DNA of 64,000 bases from the NCBI RefSeq assembly GCF_003312875.1, contig NZ_CP015163.1, positions 8,804,001 to 8,868,000 on the forward strand, given 5' to 3'. The position numbers and the translations under genes are program-made. This document shows, piece by piece, positions 1-8,872 of the stretch. This DNA comes from Amycolatopsis albispora. GTDB lineage: Bacteria > Actinomycetota > Actinomycetes > Mycobacteriales > Pseudonocardiaceae. How positions within the stretch are numbered: position 1 is the stretch's first letter; the number at the start of each line of letters is the position of its first letter. The notes under the pieces are model-generated. The model worked only from the letters and a program-made list of their open reading frames with translations, was not told the DNA's origin and did no database searches.

Positions 1-2411
1 GCCGCCGCACCAGGATCCGCGGGCAGATAGGTGTCCACCCCGGCAAGGAACGGCAGCGCGTTGAACGGCGGCAGCGCCACGCCCGGGGTGGACGCGAGGT
101 CGCAGTGGTCGTCGAAGGCGAACGCCGCGAGGACCTGGCGAAGCCGCGGTGCGACGGCCGGGGCGAGCACGTTGACGCCGTTGAACGCCAGCTGGTCACC
201 GTCCGGCTGGTCCGACCACCACTCGCGGCCGCGCAGCACGGTGACCGCGGTGTGCGTAGGACACTTGTCGACATATTCGCCGATCCCGCCCGGCCCGGAC
301 ACCTGCAACCGCAGGAACCGGTCGCTGCGCTCGAACGGCTCGAAGTAGAAGTGGTAGGTCTGCTGGCCTGCACGCAGCAGGGCCAGCTCGTAGTGCTTGT
401 GCCCGTTGATCTTCAGCGGCCCGAACGAACCGTCCGCGGCGGTCTGCAGGTCGTGCACCGGCAGGCCGTGCCGCTTGCCCCCGCGGACCTCCCAGACCTG
501 GAGCCGCCCGGAAATCCCGGTGTTCTGCGGGAAGTACACCGCGCGGCCCGCGATCTCGACCAGGCCGGGCGGCTCGGGCGTGACCTCGGTGGTGATCGGC
601 GGCCGGTCACGCAGGAACTGGTGCATGTGCGCGAAACTCTCGGCCGAGGTGGTGGTTTCGGTGTGCCCGAGGTGGGGCAGGCGGACGTTGACCGCACCGC
701 CGATGTTGCCTTCGGGTTGCAGGCCGCCCCACAGCGCGAGCGTCGGCACGCCGCCGGGTTGCTTGGCGCTGGACCGGCCATCGACGTTGACGTACCGGCG
801 CACCAGCGCCGCCCGTTCCGGGGCGGCCAGGTAGGCGTGCATCACCGTGGTGCCGCGGGAATGCGCGATGATGTCCACAGTGGACGCACCGGTACGCGAA
901 CGGACGTCCGCGATGAACGCGTCGAGTCCGGTGATCGCGTGGTCGTTGGTGGGGATGCTGGTGTCGTACTCGAAGGAGTAGAGCAGCTTGTCGGCGTATC
1001 CGTTGGCGGAGAAGCGTTTGGCGTTCGACTGCCACTGGTGGGCCGAGCCCTGGTGGCCGTGCACGAAGATCACCGGCGTGGTGGGTGCGCGGTCCGCATC
1101 GGCGGCGAGCAGGTATCCGGCGCGGATGTTCCGCGCGTCCGCGACGGCCACCTTGTTGTCGTAGTGCGTCACGCTCGGGTAGAGGCTCGCCAGGGTCTTC
1201 TGGTCGAACGGGAGGTACGTGCCGAACAACTGGCAGAAGGTCTCGCCGCTGTTGTCCCCGGTGTTCAGCGCGGTCGGCACGGCCACCTCCGAAAGCCGGA
1301 TGCCACCGAGTGCCAGGCCGAGTTCGTCACGCTTCTTGGTCACGCCGTCCGCCTCGAATTCCAGCGGTGGCGCGGTCGGCGGAGGGGTGCCGCGCTCGGT
1401 CCAGCGGCGCAGGTGCTCGTACGCGGCGGCGGTCACGTGGTGCATCGGCACGCGGCTGAACGGTGGCTTGGCGCAGTTGTACTGCGGTGCCGCGCCGAGG
1501 TCGCGTTCGGAGATCGGCGTGCGGTAGACCTGCCCCTGGTAGCCCGAATGCGCACCACCCGCCACCTCCCAGCGCCGGAACTGCGTGGTGTCGGCCGGAC
1601 GCTGCGAATTTCGCACGTCGGTCTCGGACAGGATCTGGAACACCGGTTCCTTGCCGACCCTGGTGGGCGCGGGACCGACCACGAACGCGTACCCGTCGAA
1701 GACCGGCGTCTGCTGCGGCAGCACCTTGTCGTAGAGCACGGTCATCCGGCCCGCCGACTGGGAAGCGCCGATGGCGAGCAGTGTGCGCGGCCGCAGTCCG
1801 CCCAGCACCGCGCCGGTGTCCACGGCCCGGCCCGCCTGCGTGAAGATGTCGTAGGACAGCTCGTCGGCGGTGTGCTTGCCGCCGCCGGTCACGTCGAGGC
1901 CGCCGTACCGCGCCGGGCTCCAGCCGCGGAGCTGGTCGACGCCGACCCGCTGGGCCGACACGCCGATCCACGCGTGCCCGGCGCGGAGCACCGAGTCCGC
2001 GTTCCACAGCGCGTCCAGGTCGTAGCCGGCGGTCACGTTCTGCCATTCGACCAGTGCCGTGCCGCTGAAATCCTTGGCACGCAAGGGACGCCGGACCACC
2101 ACGCGCGTGGTGTACGGGACGTCGGCGGCCACCTGCGTGCCGTCGGCAGTCCAGCCCGCGGCCAGTCCGGAGACGTGGAACTCCTGCTCCACGTAACCGC
2201 GGGCGGCCAGGTCGGCCGGGGTGGAGAAGAACGGGTAGGTGTCCTCGATCCGCTCGGCCTTCGGGTCACCGGGCACGGTGCCGGGCAGCGGGCCGGTGAC
2301 CTGGGGCACCTGGACGGTGGCGGGCGCGGCGGTGGCGATCGGGGCGGCCGGGACAAGCAGGCCGAGCACGGCGGCGACCAGCGCGGCACGCCGGAACGCG
2401 GAAATCGGCAT
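1..2411 (-). CDS. Secreted two-domain alpha/beta hydrolase (lipase-like), 3' end outside window
   Basis: The frame is open from ATG 2411 to the window edge, so at least 803 residues are present and the C-terminus is missing. Residues 1-29 form a Sec-type signal peptide ending near ATAAPA. Residues about 35-420 resemble the Abhydrolase_10-type family, with a nucleophile elbow GASQSAG around S217. A second, separate alpha/beta hydrolase domain begins near residue 470 (PVIFVHGH) and has its own elbow AHSRG at S518 and a late GHTET histidine. It is followed by a beta-rich region resembling the C-terminal domain of AF_1763-type (Archaeoglobus) lipases. Family knowledge suggests ester or lipid hydrolysis outside the cell; the substrate is unknown. 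A TetR gene lies upstream on the same strand. Confidence 0.8.
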   Translation of the reverse strand, partial: MPISAFRRAALVAAVLGLLVPAAPIATAAPATVQVPQVTGPLPGTVPGDPKAERIEDTYPFFSTPADLAARGYVEQEFHVSGLAAGWTADGTQVAADVPYTTRVVVRRPLRAKDFSGTALVEWQNVTAGYDLDALWNADSVLRAGHAWIGVSAQRVGVDQLRGWSPARYGGLDVTGGGKHTADELSYDIFTQAGRAVDTGAVLGGLRPRTLLAIGASQSAGRMTVLYDKVLPQQTPVFDGYAFVVGPAPTRVGKEPVFQILSETDVRNSQRPADTTQFRRWEVAGGAHSGYQGQVYRTPISERDLGAAPQYNCAKPPFSRVPMHHVTAAAYEHLRRWTERGTPPPTAPPLEFEADGVTKKRDELGLALGGIRLSEVAVPTALNTGDNSGETFCQLFGTYLPFDQKTLASLYPSVTHYDNKVAVADARNIRAGYLLAADADRAPTTPVIFVHGHQGSAHQWQSNAKRFSANGYADKLLYSFEYDTSIPTNDHAITGLDAFIADVRSRTGASTVDIIAHSRGTTVMHAYLAAPERAALVRRYVNVDGRSSAKQPGGVPTLALWGGLQPEGNIGGAVNVRLPHLGHTETTTSAESFAHMHQFLRDRPPITTEVTPEPPGLVEIAGRAVYFPQNTGISGRLQVWEVRGGKRHGLPVHDLQTAADGSFGPLKINGHKHYELALLRAGQQTYHFYFEPFERSDRFLRLQVSGPGGIGEYVDKCPTHTAVTVLRGREWWSDQPDGDQLAFNGVNVLAPAVAPRLRQVLAAFAFDDHCDLASTPGVALPPFNALPFLAGVDTYLPADPGAA

Positions 2412-2505
2412 GATGGCTCCCACACGGCGATGAGCAGGACCCAGCGAACGTAATCGGCACGCGAGCCCGCCTGCCAGCGTCCGGCGCAAGCGTGAGACCG
2501 CGGTC

Positions 2506-3063
2506 TCAGACCGGGGTCAGCACCGCCCGCGCGGTGCGTTCCACCAGTTCGGGGTCGGGGGCCGGACCGCCGAGGAGCTCGGCGTACACGGCGGATTCGA
2601 TGACGCGCACGTAGAGATAGGCCGTCTGGTCGAGCGCGGTGGACGGCCACGGCCGGTCGCCGTGTGCCTCCCGCAGGATCTCGCGATGGGCCGCGACCAC
2701 CCGGCGGTGCACCACGCCCGAGGTGGTGAACAGCACGCGCGCGGCGGTTTCCGGTTCGCTGCTCAGGAAGGCGCGGAACGCCACGGCGGTGTGCAGCTGG
2801 CCGACGAACCACCGGGTGATCTCCAGTACGCCTTCGGCACCCGGATGGCGTCGCCGTCGCCTGGCCAGTGCCAGCAGCCGTTCGGTGAACCGCCACAGCA
2901 CCTCGCCGAGCAGGCTGTCCCGGCTGTGCGCCACCCGGTACAGCGTGGCGCGGCTGACCGCGAGGCTCGCCGCCAGCCGGTCCATGTCGACCCCGCCGTG
3001 CTGCAGGAAGAACCGGCACGCGCCGCGCACCACCTGCTCGTGGCTGACCACCCGCCCCGTCAT
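2506..3063 (-). CDS. TetR/AcrR-family transcriptional regulator (QsdR-like)
   Basis: The protein has 185 residues. An N-terminal helix-turn-helix is visible (residues about 25-45, MDRLAASLAVSRATLYRVA). The ligand domain resembles the QsdR-type C-terminal domain, with the helix LDQTAYLYVRVIESAVYAE. It starts at ATG 3063. The next gene downstream on the same strand is the two-domain hydrolase, 94 nt away, and an S9 peptidase lies 24 nt upstream, so it may control either or both. No clear operator was recognised. Confidence 0.8.
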   Translation of the reverse strand: MTGRVVSHEQVVRGACRFFLQHGGVDMDRLAASLAVSRATLYRVAHSRDSLLGEVLWRFTERLLALARRRRRHPGAEGVLEITRWFVGQLHTAVAFRAFLSSEPETAARVLFTTSGVVHRRVVAAHREILREAHGDRPWPSTALDQTAYLYVRVIESAVYAELLGGPAPDPELVERTARAVLTPV

Positions 3064-3087
3064 CGCCGCCCTCCCGTTTCCCGCCGG

Positions 3088-4857
3088 TCAGAGGAGTACA
3101 GCGAACCAGTCCCGCAGGCGCCGCAACAGATCCAGTCGATGGGCCCGCCCGGTGATCCGGTGCCCCTCACCCGGGTAGACCACGAACTCGTGCGGCACGC
3201 CGTGGTACCGCAGCGCGCGGTGGAAGCAGATGGCCTGGCTGAGCGGCACGTTCGTGTCCTGCTCACCGTGCACGATCAGCACCGGGGTGGTCACCTTCGC
3301 GGCGTGCGTCACCGGGCTCAGCGCGGCGGGCCGCCGCCGGTCGGTCCAGTACGAGCCGCCGCCGAGCCCGGCTTCCAGCACGCCCAGCTCACCGGTGGCC
3401 ACGAGCATGCCCCAGTCGCTGATCCCGGCGCCCACCAGCGCCGCCTTGAACCGGTCGGTCTGCCCGACCGCCCACGCGCTGAAGAACCCGCCGTGGCTCC
3501 AGCCGGCGATGCCGAGGCGGTCCGGATCGGCGACACCCTGCTCGACGAGCAGGTCGATGCCGGTGAGCACGTCGGTCCATTCGCCGAGGCCGACCGCCCC
3601 GGCGACGGAGGCCGCGAACGCGTGCCCGTGACCGCTTCCGCCGCGCGGGTTCGGCAGGAACACGGCGTGCCCGGCGGCGGCCAGCCACTGGCCGCACCCG
3701 GTCCAGCGCAGCGACAGCTCGTCGGCGTACCGGTCGTACGGGCCGCCGTGCACGATCGTGACCAGCGAGAACGGGCCGTCTTCGCGGGTGCGTCCCGGCG
3801 GCAGGACCAGGAGGCCGTCCAGTTCGAGCCCGTCGGACGCCTGGTAGGAGAGGCGTTCCTGACGCCCCCAGTCGATCCCGCGCAGTTCCGGTCGAGTGTC
3901 GGCGAGCCGTCGAAGCTCGCCGTCGGGCGGACCCGCGTGCACGTCCTTCGGCGCGTACGCGGTACTGGCCAGCACCGCGATCGTGCCGGGGGCGACGCTC
4001 AGCGCGGACAGGCTGCCCGGGTGCGTGACGAGGTGCTCGAAGCGGCCGCCGCCGAGCCGGTACAGCGCGGTGTCCAGGCCCACTTCGAACAGGGCGAGCG
4101 GATTCCCGTCGGGCGACTGCACCAGTTCGGCCGGGCAGCAGTCCATGCCGTCGGTCAGGTTGCGGTGGCCGGCGTCGAACACCGCGGTACCGCCGATCGG
4201 GCCCGGCGGGGTGGTGGCGAGATAGGCGACCCGCCAGCCGTCGGCGGCCCGCCACCAGACCGGCGAACGCGCCTCCAGTTCGGTCTCACCCAGGTGCTCC
4301 ACGTGGCCGGTGGCCGGATCGACCAGGTGCAGTTCGGTGGTGGGAAACACGGGATCCAGCGTCGGCATGGCCTGGGTGAGCACGGCGAGCAGGTCGTCAC
4401 CGGGGCGGGGCGCGACTTCGAGGATGTGGCGGCCGGGCAGCGCGTCGTGCCCGCCGGGCAGCACCAGGCGGTTGACCGGCAGCGGTTCGCTCCACACCTT
4501 CGGGTCGCGGTCCGGTGTTTCCGCCCGCGACACCAGCACCACGCGGCCGTCGCCGAGCGGGACGCAGTCCGCCACACCGTCGTCCAGCACCGAGATTTCC
4601 CCGGTTTCCAGGGAAATCCGGTGCAGCCGGTGGTCGTGGCGGTAGTACAGGTGGCAGGAATCGGGTGCCCAGCGCGGGCCCGTGCCCGCCGTGCCCAGCG
4701 ACCGCGGCGGGGCGCTGCCGTCGCACTCGGCCAGCCACAGCGCGTCGTCGACGGCATAGGCGACCCAGCGGCCGTCGGGGGAGATTCGCGGTTCGGCGGG
4801 GGCGGTGGCGTCGGTGATCAGTTCGGCGGTCAGTTCGGTTCCCAGGTCGGTTCCCAC
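3088..4857 (-). CDS. Prolyl oligopeptidase (S9) family serine peptidase
   Basis: The protein has 589 residues and no signal peptide, so it is probably cytoplasmic. The N-terminal half has beta-propeller-like repeats, such as EPRISPDGRWVAYAV. The C-terminal alpha/beta-hydrolase domain carries the nucleophile motif GWSHGGF (Ser about 454), the aspartate region VHGEQDTNVP and the histidine region GEGHRI, giving a complete S9 triad. The family cleaves short peptides or acylated aminoacyl substrates. It is divergent from the nitroreductase at 4887 with only about 20-30 nt between starts, so the promoters must overlap. Confidence 0.88.
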   Translation of the reverse strand: MGTDLGTELTAELITDATAPAEPRISPDGRWVAYAVDDALWLAECDGSAPPRSLGTAGTGPRWAPDSCHLYYRHDHRLHRISLETGEISVLDDGVADCVPLGDGRVVLVSRAETPDRDPKVWSEPLPVNRLVLPGGHDALPGRHILEVAPRPGDDLLAVLTQAMPTLDPVFPTTELHLVDPATGHVEHLGETELEARSPVWWRAADGWRVAYLATTPPGPIGGTAVFDAGHRNLTDGMDCCPAELVQSPDGNPLALFEVGLDTALYRLGGGRFEHLVTHPGSLSALSVAPGTIAVLASTAYAPKDVHAGPPDGELRRLADTRPELRGIDWGRQERLSYQASDGLELDGLLVLPPGRTREDGPFSLVTIVHGGPYDRYADELSLRWTGCGQWLAAAGHAVFLPNPRGGSGHGHAFAASVAGAVGLGEWTDVLTGIDLLVEQGVADPDRLGIAGWSHGGFFSAWAVGQTDRFKAALVGAGISDWGMLVATGELGVLEAGLGGGSYWTDRRRPAALSPVTHAAKVTTPVLIVHGEQDTNVPLSQAICFHRALRYHGVPHEFVVYPGEGHRITGRAHRLDLLRRLRDWFAVLL

Positions 4858-4886
4858 AACACCCGAACCTAGCGAGAATGGCCGTC

Positions 4887-5570
4887 ATGTGGACTCCGAA
4901 CTACGGACAGCCCTTCGAGCCCGTGCCCTACCGGCCCGCTCGCCTGCCCGCGCGGGAATCGCTGGCCACCGCCGCCGAACTGCGCCGCCGCATGGACACC
5001 CGCCGCACCGTGCGGGCGTTCTCCACCGATCCCGTGCCCGAGCAGGTGGTGCTCGACGCCATCGCGGTCGCCGCCACCGCGCCCAGCGGCGCGCACCAGC
5101 AACCGTGGACCTTCGTGCTGGTCACCGACGACCAGATCAAGCAGCGGATCCGCGAGGCCGCCGAAGAAGAGGAACGGATTTCCTACGACGGCAGGCTGGG
5201 GGAGGAGTGGCTGGACGCGCTGCGCCCACTGGGCACCGACGCGGTCAAGAGCCACCTCACCGACGCGCCCTACCTGATCGTGGTCTTCCAGCAGCGGTAC
5301 TTCCTCGACGAGGACGGCGGCACGCACAAGCACTACTACGTCGACGAGTCGGTCGGCATCGCGGTCGGCATGCTGCTCACCGCGCTGCACCTGTCCGGCC
5401 TGGCCGCGCTGACGCACACGCCGTCACCGATGCGGTTCCTCGGTGAACTGCTGGAGCGCCCGCGCAACGAGAAGGCGTTCGCGGTCATCCCGGTCGGTTA
5501 CCCGGCGGACGACTGCGTGGTGCCGAACCTGGTGCGCAAGTCGCTGGACCAGGTGCTGGTGCGCCGCTGA
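4887..5570 (+). CDS. Nitroreductase family FMN-dependent oxidoreductase
   Basis: The protein has 227 residues from ATG 4887; ATG 4878, three codons upstream, is an in-frame alternative. FMN-binding features of the nitroreductase fold are present: RRTVRAFS near residue 35, ATAPSGAHQQPW near 65, and the late GLAALTHTP segment. The family reduces nitro, quinone or halogenated aromatic groups using NAD(P)H. The sequence is closest in feel to the BluB / iodotyrosine-deiodinase branch, but the substrate cannot be read. It is transcribed away from the S9 peptidase. Confidence 0.82.
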   Translation: MWTPNYGQPFEPVPYRPARLPARESLATAAELRRRMDTRRTVRAFSTDPVPEQVVLDAIAVAATAPSGAHQQPWTFVLVTDDQIKQRIREAAEEEERISYDGRLGEEWLDALRPLGTDAVKSHLTDAPYLIVVFQQRYFLDEDGGTHKHYYVDESVGIAVGMLLTALHLSGLAALTHTPSPMRFLGELLERPRNEKAFAVIPVGYPADDCVVPNLVRKSLDQVLVRR

Positions 5571-5572
5571 CC

Positions 5573-5938
5573 TCAGCGGGACTGGCCGTACGGCTGCTGG
5601 GGCTGCGGTGGTTGCTGGGGTTGCTGCTGCCACTGCTGCGGGCCGGGCACCGGCTTCGGCCGGTTGCCCACCGCGGCGGCGGCGACCAGGCAGCCGACGC
5701 CGGTCAGCGCCAGGCTCAGCTGCAGCGCCAGGTGGTCGATGTCCAGCCGGAACAGGGCATCGCTGTTCTTGGTGCTGTGGCATTCCACCCAGCCGGTCGC
5801 CTTGTCCGGCGGCTGGCAGGTCCACTCCAGGCTCCCGCGCACGCGGGCTTCGTCGGACATGATGGCGCTGACGGCGAACGACGAGCCGAGGAACAGGAAC
5901 CCGAGGATCAGGAAGGTGAGCTTCACCCGCGCCAGCAT
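5573..5938 (-). CDS. Small two-helix membrane protein of unknown function
   Basis: The protein has 121 residues with a hydrophobic segment at about 6-28 and a second at about 72-93 (LALQLSLALTGVGCLVAAAA). Two cysteines (TCQPPD, VECHST) lie in the loop between the helices and could form an extracytoplasmic disulfide. The tail is rich in Pro and Gln. Not recognised beyond this. Its stop lies 2 nt from the convergent nitroreductase stop. Confidence 0.6.
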   Translation of the reverse strand: MLARVKLTFLILGFLFLGSSFAVSAIMSDEARVRGSLEWTCQPPDKATGWVECHSTKNSDALFRLDIDHLALQLSLALTGVGCLVAAAAVGNRPKPVPGPQQWQQQPQQPPQPQQPYGQSR

Positions 5939-6068
5939 CCGGCCGCCGCTTTCACCGCGCTTTCACCTGTGGGTCGAACGGACCCTGGGCAGTGCCGGCC
6001 GCCCGTTCTAGGTTGCTGATTGCCGAACTGTTCGGCCAGCAGGTCAACCGGCAACTCGGGGAGAAGTG

Positions 6069-6467
6069 ATGGCGAAGAACGGGAAACTCCGGCGGTTCGC
6101 GGTGGTGCTGGCCTGCGTGGCCGGCGGGCTGGGGCTGGGGATGGGCAGCGCGCAGGCGGCGAGCTTCGTGCCGGTGCCCGACGGCTACGAATACAACCCG
6201 GACCGCGGGGCCTGGCACGACTACTGCACGCTTTCGCCGGACATGCCGGTGGTGCCGCCGTGGGGGCAGGTCGACTTCCGCGGGCCGTGCGCGAACCACG
6301 ACATGTGCGAAGAGGCCGGCGGCGCCAACACGCTGCGCTGCGACCGGCTGTTCTTCGACCTGATGCACCAGCAGTGCGAGCACACCTTCGGCACCGGCCC
6401 GGCACGCGGCCCGTGCGACTTCATCGCGGACACCTACTACAACGCCGTCCGCAACACCGGGAACTGA
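6069..6467 (+). CDS. Secreted phospholipase A2-like protein
   Basis: The protein has 132 residues from ATG 6069, chosen over GTG 6066 because GGGGAG at 6058-6063 is 5 nt from the ATG. A signal peptide ends at about AQAA. The mature part follows the order of bacterial secreted PLA2: DYCTLSPD (calcium loop with Asp), then PCANHDMC with the catalytic His-Asp pair, then CDRLFFDLM, then a C-terminal CDFIADTYYNAV helix. Six or more cysteines suggest disulfides. Compared with the Streptomyces enzyme the residues after HD are changed (MCEE in place of FGYR). Phospholipid hydrolysis outside the cell is inferred. Confidence 0.75.
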   Translation: MAKNGKLRRFAVVLACVAGGLGLGMGSAQAASFVPVPDGYEYNPDRGAWHDYCTLSPDMPVVPPWGQVDFRGPCANHDMCEEAGGANTLRCDRLFFDLMHQQCEHTFGTGPARGPCDFIADTYYNAVRNTGN

Positions 6468-6475
6468 CGGACCCC

Positions 6476-6510
6476 GGGCCCGGCCGGGCGAGGGCCGGCC
6501 GGGCCCTTCC
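6476..6510 (+). terminator. Rho-independent-type terminator after the PLA2-like gene
   Basis: A 10-bp perfect GC stem (GGGCCCGGCC at 6476-6485 with GGCCGGGCCC at 6497-6506) encloses an 11-nt loop and is followed by TTCCTTCT. It starts 8 nt after the stop codon. Confidence 0.7.
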
Positions 6511-6852
6511 TTCTCCTCACGCGCGCTTTTCACTCGCCCGAACGGGGAATTCGCGGTCACGGCGGAATTTGCGGAACAACGTGTCATTGGCGAACCGCCG
6601 ACGTTTTCTCGGCGAAACCTGGGAGAACACGCCCGGTTTGCGCTACGGTACTCGCTGCTGACATCGCGCCCGGCGCGATGCGACGTCCGTCCCCGCCGTT
6701 GTGGAGCCGCGCACATGCCGTTCTGTCCCGGGCCCGCCCGAATGCTCATCGCCCGGCAGCGCGGTCGCGGTCCCGGCGCGGACCTGGTGCGGATCCCGGC
6801 GCTCGCCTAGCCGGCCGGTCGGCCATTCCGCCCAGTCGACCGTGAGGATTTC
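6511..6852. other. Intergenic leader region of the conservon operon
   Basis: No credible gene is seen. The stretch 6530-6650 is less GC-rich than its surroundings and contains a possible -10 (TACGGT, 6644-6649), so the conservon promoter probably lies here. A further 200 nt before the first start codon would be 5' UTR. No riboswitch fold was recognised. Confidence 0.4.
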
Positions 6853-8121
6853 ATGGAATTCCCCCTGCTGCTGGCAGGCTTGATCTGCCTGCTGTTGCTC
6901 GCCATCGCGCTCGCCGTGCTGCTGGTCCGCCAGCGCAACGTCACGGTCAACGTCGGCAGGCACCGTGATGCCGCCGTCGCCGAGCTGAACGCACGCGAAG
7001 CCGAGGAACGGCATCTGCGCGAAGTACGCCTTCCCGCTTTGGCGGAATCGCTGGCGAATCCGTCGGTGACCGTGCCAGGGCCCTTGCGGGACAACGGAGA
7101 TCCCCATCGAGCCGTGCTCGAGACGATTTCCGAGCTGCTGGCGAGGACCCGCCGCGATTCCGCCGATTCCGCCGCCGCGACCCTGCGCGCGATGATGCGC
7201 TCGGTGCAGAACCTCGCCGGAGAACAGCAGGTGCTGATCTCGGACATGGAGGACCGGCACGACGACCCCGCGGTGCTCGACGGCCTGCTCGGCCTCGACC
7301 ACGCGAACTCGCAGCTGGGCCGTCGCGCCCAGGCGACCGCGGTGCTCTGCGGTTCGTGGCCCGGTTTGCAGCGCTCGGCCGCGACGCTGACCGACGTGGT
7401 GCGCGGCGCCACCGGCCGCATCCGCGACTACTCCCGCGTCCAGATCCCCGCGCCGTCGGACACCGCCGTGGTCAGCCAGGCGGTGGAACCGGTGGTGCTC
7501 GCGGTGGCGGAGCTGCTGGACAACGGCGCGCGCCACTCCCAGCCCGGCTCCCCGGTGCAGGTCACCTTCCAGCAGGCGCACAACGGGCTCGCCATCATCA
7601 TCGACGACGCGGGCGTCGGCATGACGGTGGAAGCCGTGCAGCGCGCGGCCTGGCTGCTCGGCGGTCACGGCGGGCAGGACATCGCCGCGCTCGGCGTGCC
7701 GCCGCGCATCGGCTTCGCGGTGATCGGCGCGCTCGCCACCCGGTACGGCTTCCGCGTTTCCGTGGACACCCGCTCGCCCTACGGAGGTGTGCGCGCGGTG
7801 TTGTTCCTGCCGACCGAGTTGCTCACCCGGATCACCACGCCGCCCGCCCCGGCGCCGAAGGCCGCACCACCGGAACCCGTGGTGGTCCCGGCGCCGGTGA
7901 AGGCCCCGGAACTGGGCACCACCGCCCACGGCCTGCCCCGGCGGCGCCGCCGCACCGCGGCCGCGATCAGCCCCGCGGCGCCCGCCGCGTCTGCGGCGCC
8001 TTCGGTGTCTTCGGTGTCTTCCGATCCGCCGTCCAATCCGGTCGCCACCGCAGCGGCCTGGCAGCGCGGCACCCGTCGCGGCCGCGCCTCTTCCGCCGAC
8101 CTCGAAAGGGATCCCCAGTGA
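6853..8121 (+). CDS. cvnA: Conservon sensor-kinase-like ATPase (CvnA type)
   Basis: The protein has 422 residues. One N-terminal membrane helix (residues 3-24) is followed by a coiled region and a histidine-kinase-like ATPase domain with N-box ELLDNGARHSQ (about 222-232) and G-box DDAGVGM. No canonical H-box or extracellular sensor domain is seen. The C-terminal 100 residues are a Pro/Ala-rich tail. In conservons (established in Streptomyces) this protein heads a membrane-associated complex with a roadblock protein, a DUF742 protein and a small GTPase. Its stop overlaps the next start (GTGA, 8118-8121), so translation is probably coupled. Confidence 0.88.
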   Translation: MEFPLLLAGLICLLLLAIALAVLLVRQRNVTVNVGRHRDAAVAELNAREAEERHLREVRLPALAESLANPSVTVPGPLRDNGDPHRAVLETISELLARTRRDSADSAAATLRAMMRSVQNLAGEQQVLISDMEDRHDDPAVLDGLLGLDHANSQLGRRAQATAVLCGSWPGLQRSAATLTDVVRGATGRIRDYSRVQIPAPSDTAVVSQAVEPVVLAVAELLDNGARHSQPGSPVQVTFQQAHNGLAIIIDDAGVGMTVEAVQRAAWLLGGHGGQDIAALGVPPRIGFAVIGALATRYGFRVSVDTRSPYGGVRAVLFLPTELLTRITTPPAPAPKAAPPEPVVVPAPVKAPELGTTAHGLPRRRRRTAAAISPAAPAASAAPSVSSVSSDPPSNPVATAAAWQRGTRRGRASSADLERDPQ

Positions 8122-8528
8122 GCACGAACACGGACGCGACCACCAACCGGCTCGGCTGGATGCTCGACCAGGCCCTGCAGATGCCGGAGACGCTGTACGC
8201 CGTGCTGCTCTCCGCCGACGGCCTGCTGATGGCCCATTCCGAAGGCATCAACCGCGACGACGCCGAGCGCACCGCCGCCGCGGTCTCCGGGCTGCAGTCC
8301 CTCGCCCGCGCCACCGGCGAGTTCTGCCGCCAGCCCGCCGAGCAGTGGCGCCAGACGCTGGTCGAGTTCGACGGCGGCTTCGTTTTCCTCACCGCCGCCG
8401 GGGAAGGCGCCTACGTCGCGGTGTCCACCACCGGCCGCGTCGACGTCGAGGGCGTGTCCTCCCGCATGCAGGAACTGGTGCAGCGCCTCGGCCAGGAGCT
8501 CACCGCGCCGCCGCGCTTCCCGTCATGA
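8118..8528 (+). CDS. cvnB: Conservon roadblock/LC7-domain protein (CvnB type)
   Basis: The protein has 136 residues from GTG 8118, fixed by the 4-nt overlap with the upstream stop. It has the roadblock/LC7 fold pattern: LGWMLDQALQMPETLYAVLLSADGL at the start, a central helix SGLQSLARA, and the strand GGFVFLTAAGEGAYVAV. In conservons this protein is thought to act as regulator or partner of the GTPase (MglB-like). It overlaps the DUF742 gene by 4 nt (ATGA). Confidence 0.9.
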   Translation: MSTNTDATTNRLGWMLDQALQMPETLYAVLLSADGLLMAHSEGINRDDAERTAAAVSGLQSLARATGEFCRQPAEQWRQTLVEFDGGFVFLTAAGEGAYVAVSTTGRVDVEGVSSRMQELVQRLGQELTAPPRFPS

Positions 8529-8872
8529 CCCGGCGCGAGCGGGCGCTGGTGCGGCCGCACGTGGTCACCGAAGGCCGCGCCCACCCGACCCGCAACACGC
8601 TCGACGTGGCCACCGTGGTGCTCGCCACCTGGGCGCCGGTGGTCGGGCTGAGCCCGGAGAAGCGGCGGGTGATCCAGCTGTGCCGGGGTGGCGCGCTGGC
8701 CGTGGCCGAGGTCGCCGCGCACCTGGGCCTGCCCACCAGCGTGACCAAGGTGCTGCTGTCCGACCTGCTCGACTCCGGGCACATCGAAGCCCGCGCCGCG
8801 GTGCGCGAGGCCGACGTCCCCGACCACCAACTCCTGCAGAAGGTACTCGATGGCCTCCGTGCTCTCACCTGA
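8525..8872 (+). CDS. cvnC: Conservon DUF742 protein (CvnC type)
   Basis: The protein has 115 residues from ATG 8525, overlapping the roadblock stop by 4 nt. It is a DUF742 protein with RPHVVTEGR near the N-terminus and a C-terminal winged-helix-like segment (RGGALAVAEVAAHLGLP, then TKVLLSDLLDSGHI). The helix-turn-helix-like half suggests protein or DNA contact, but the family function is not established. It overlaps the downstream GTPase gene by 23 nt. Confidence 0.9.
   Translation: MTRRERALVRPHVVTEGRAHPTRNTLDVATVVLATWAPVVGLSPEKRRVIQLCRGGALAVAEVAAHLGLPTSVTKVLLSDLLDSGHIEARAAVREADVPDHQLLQKVLDGLRALT

Noticed and set aside
105..2453. Long plus-strand frame over the lipase-like gene
   Set aside because: The minus strand encodes a signal peptide and two hydrolase elbows in one continuous frame, while the plus frame has no recognisable domain.
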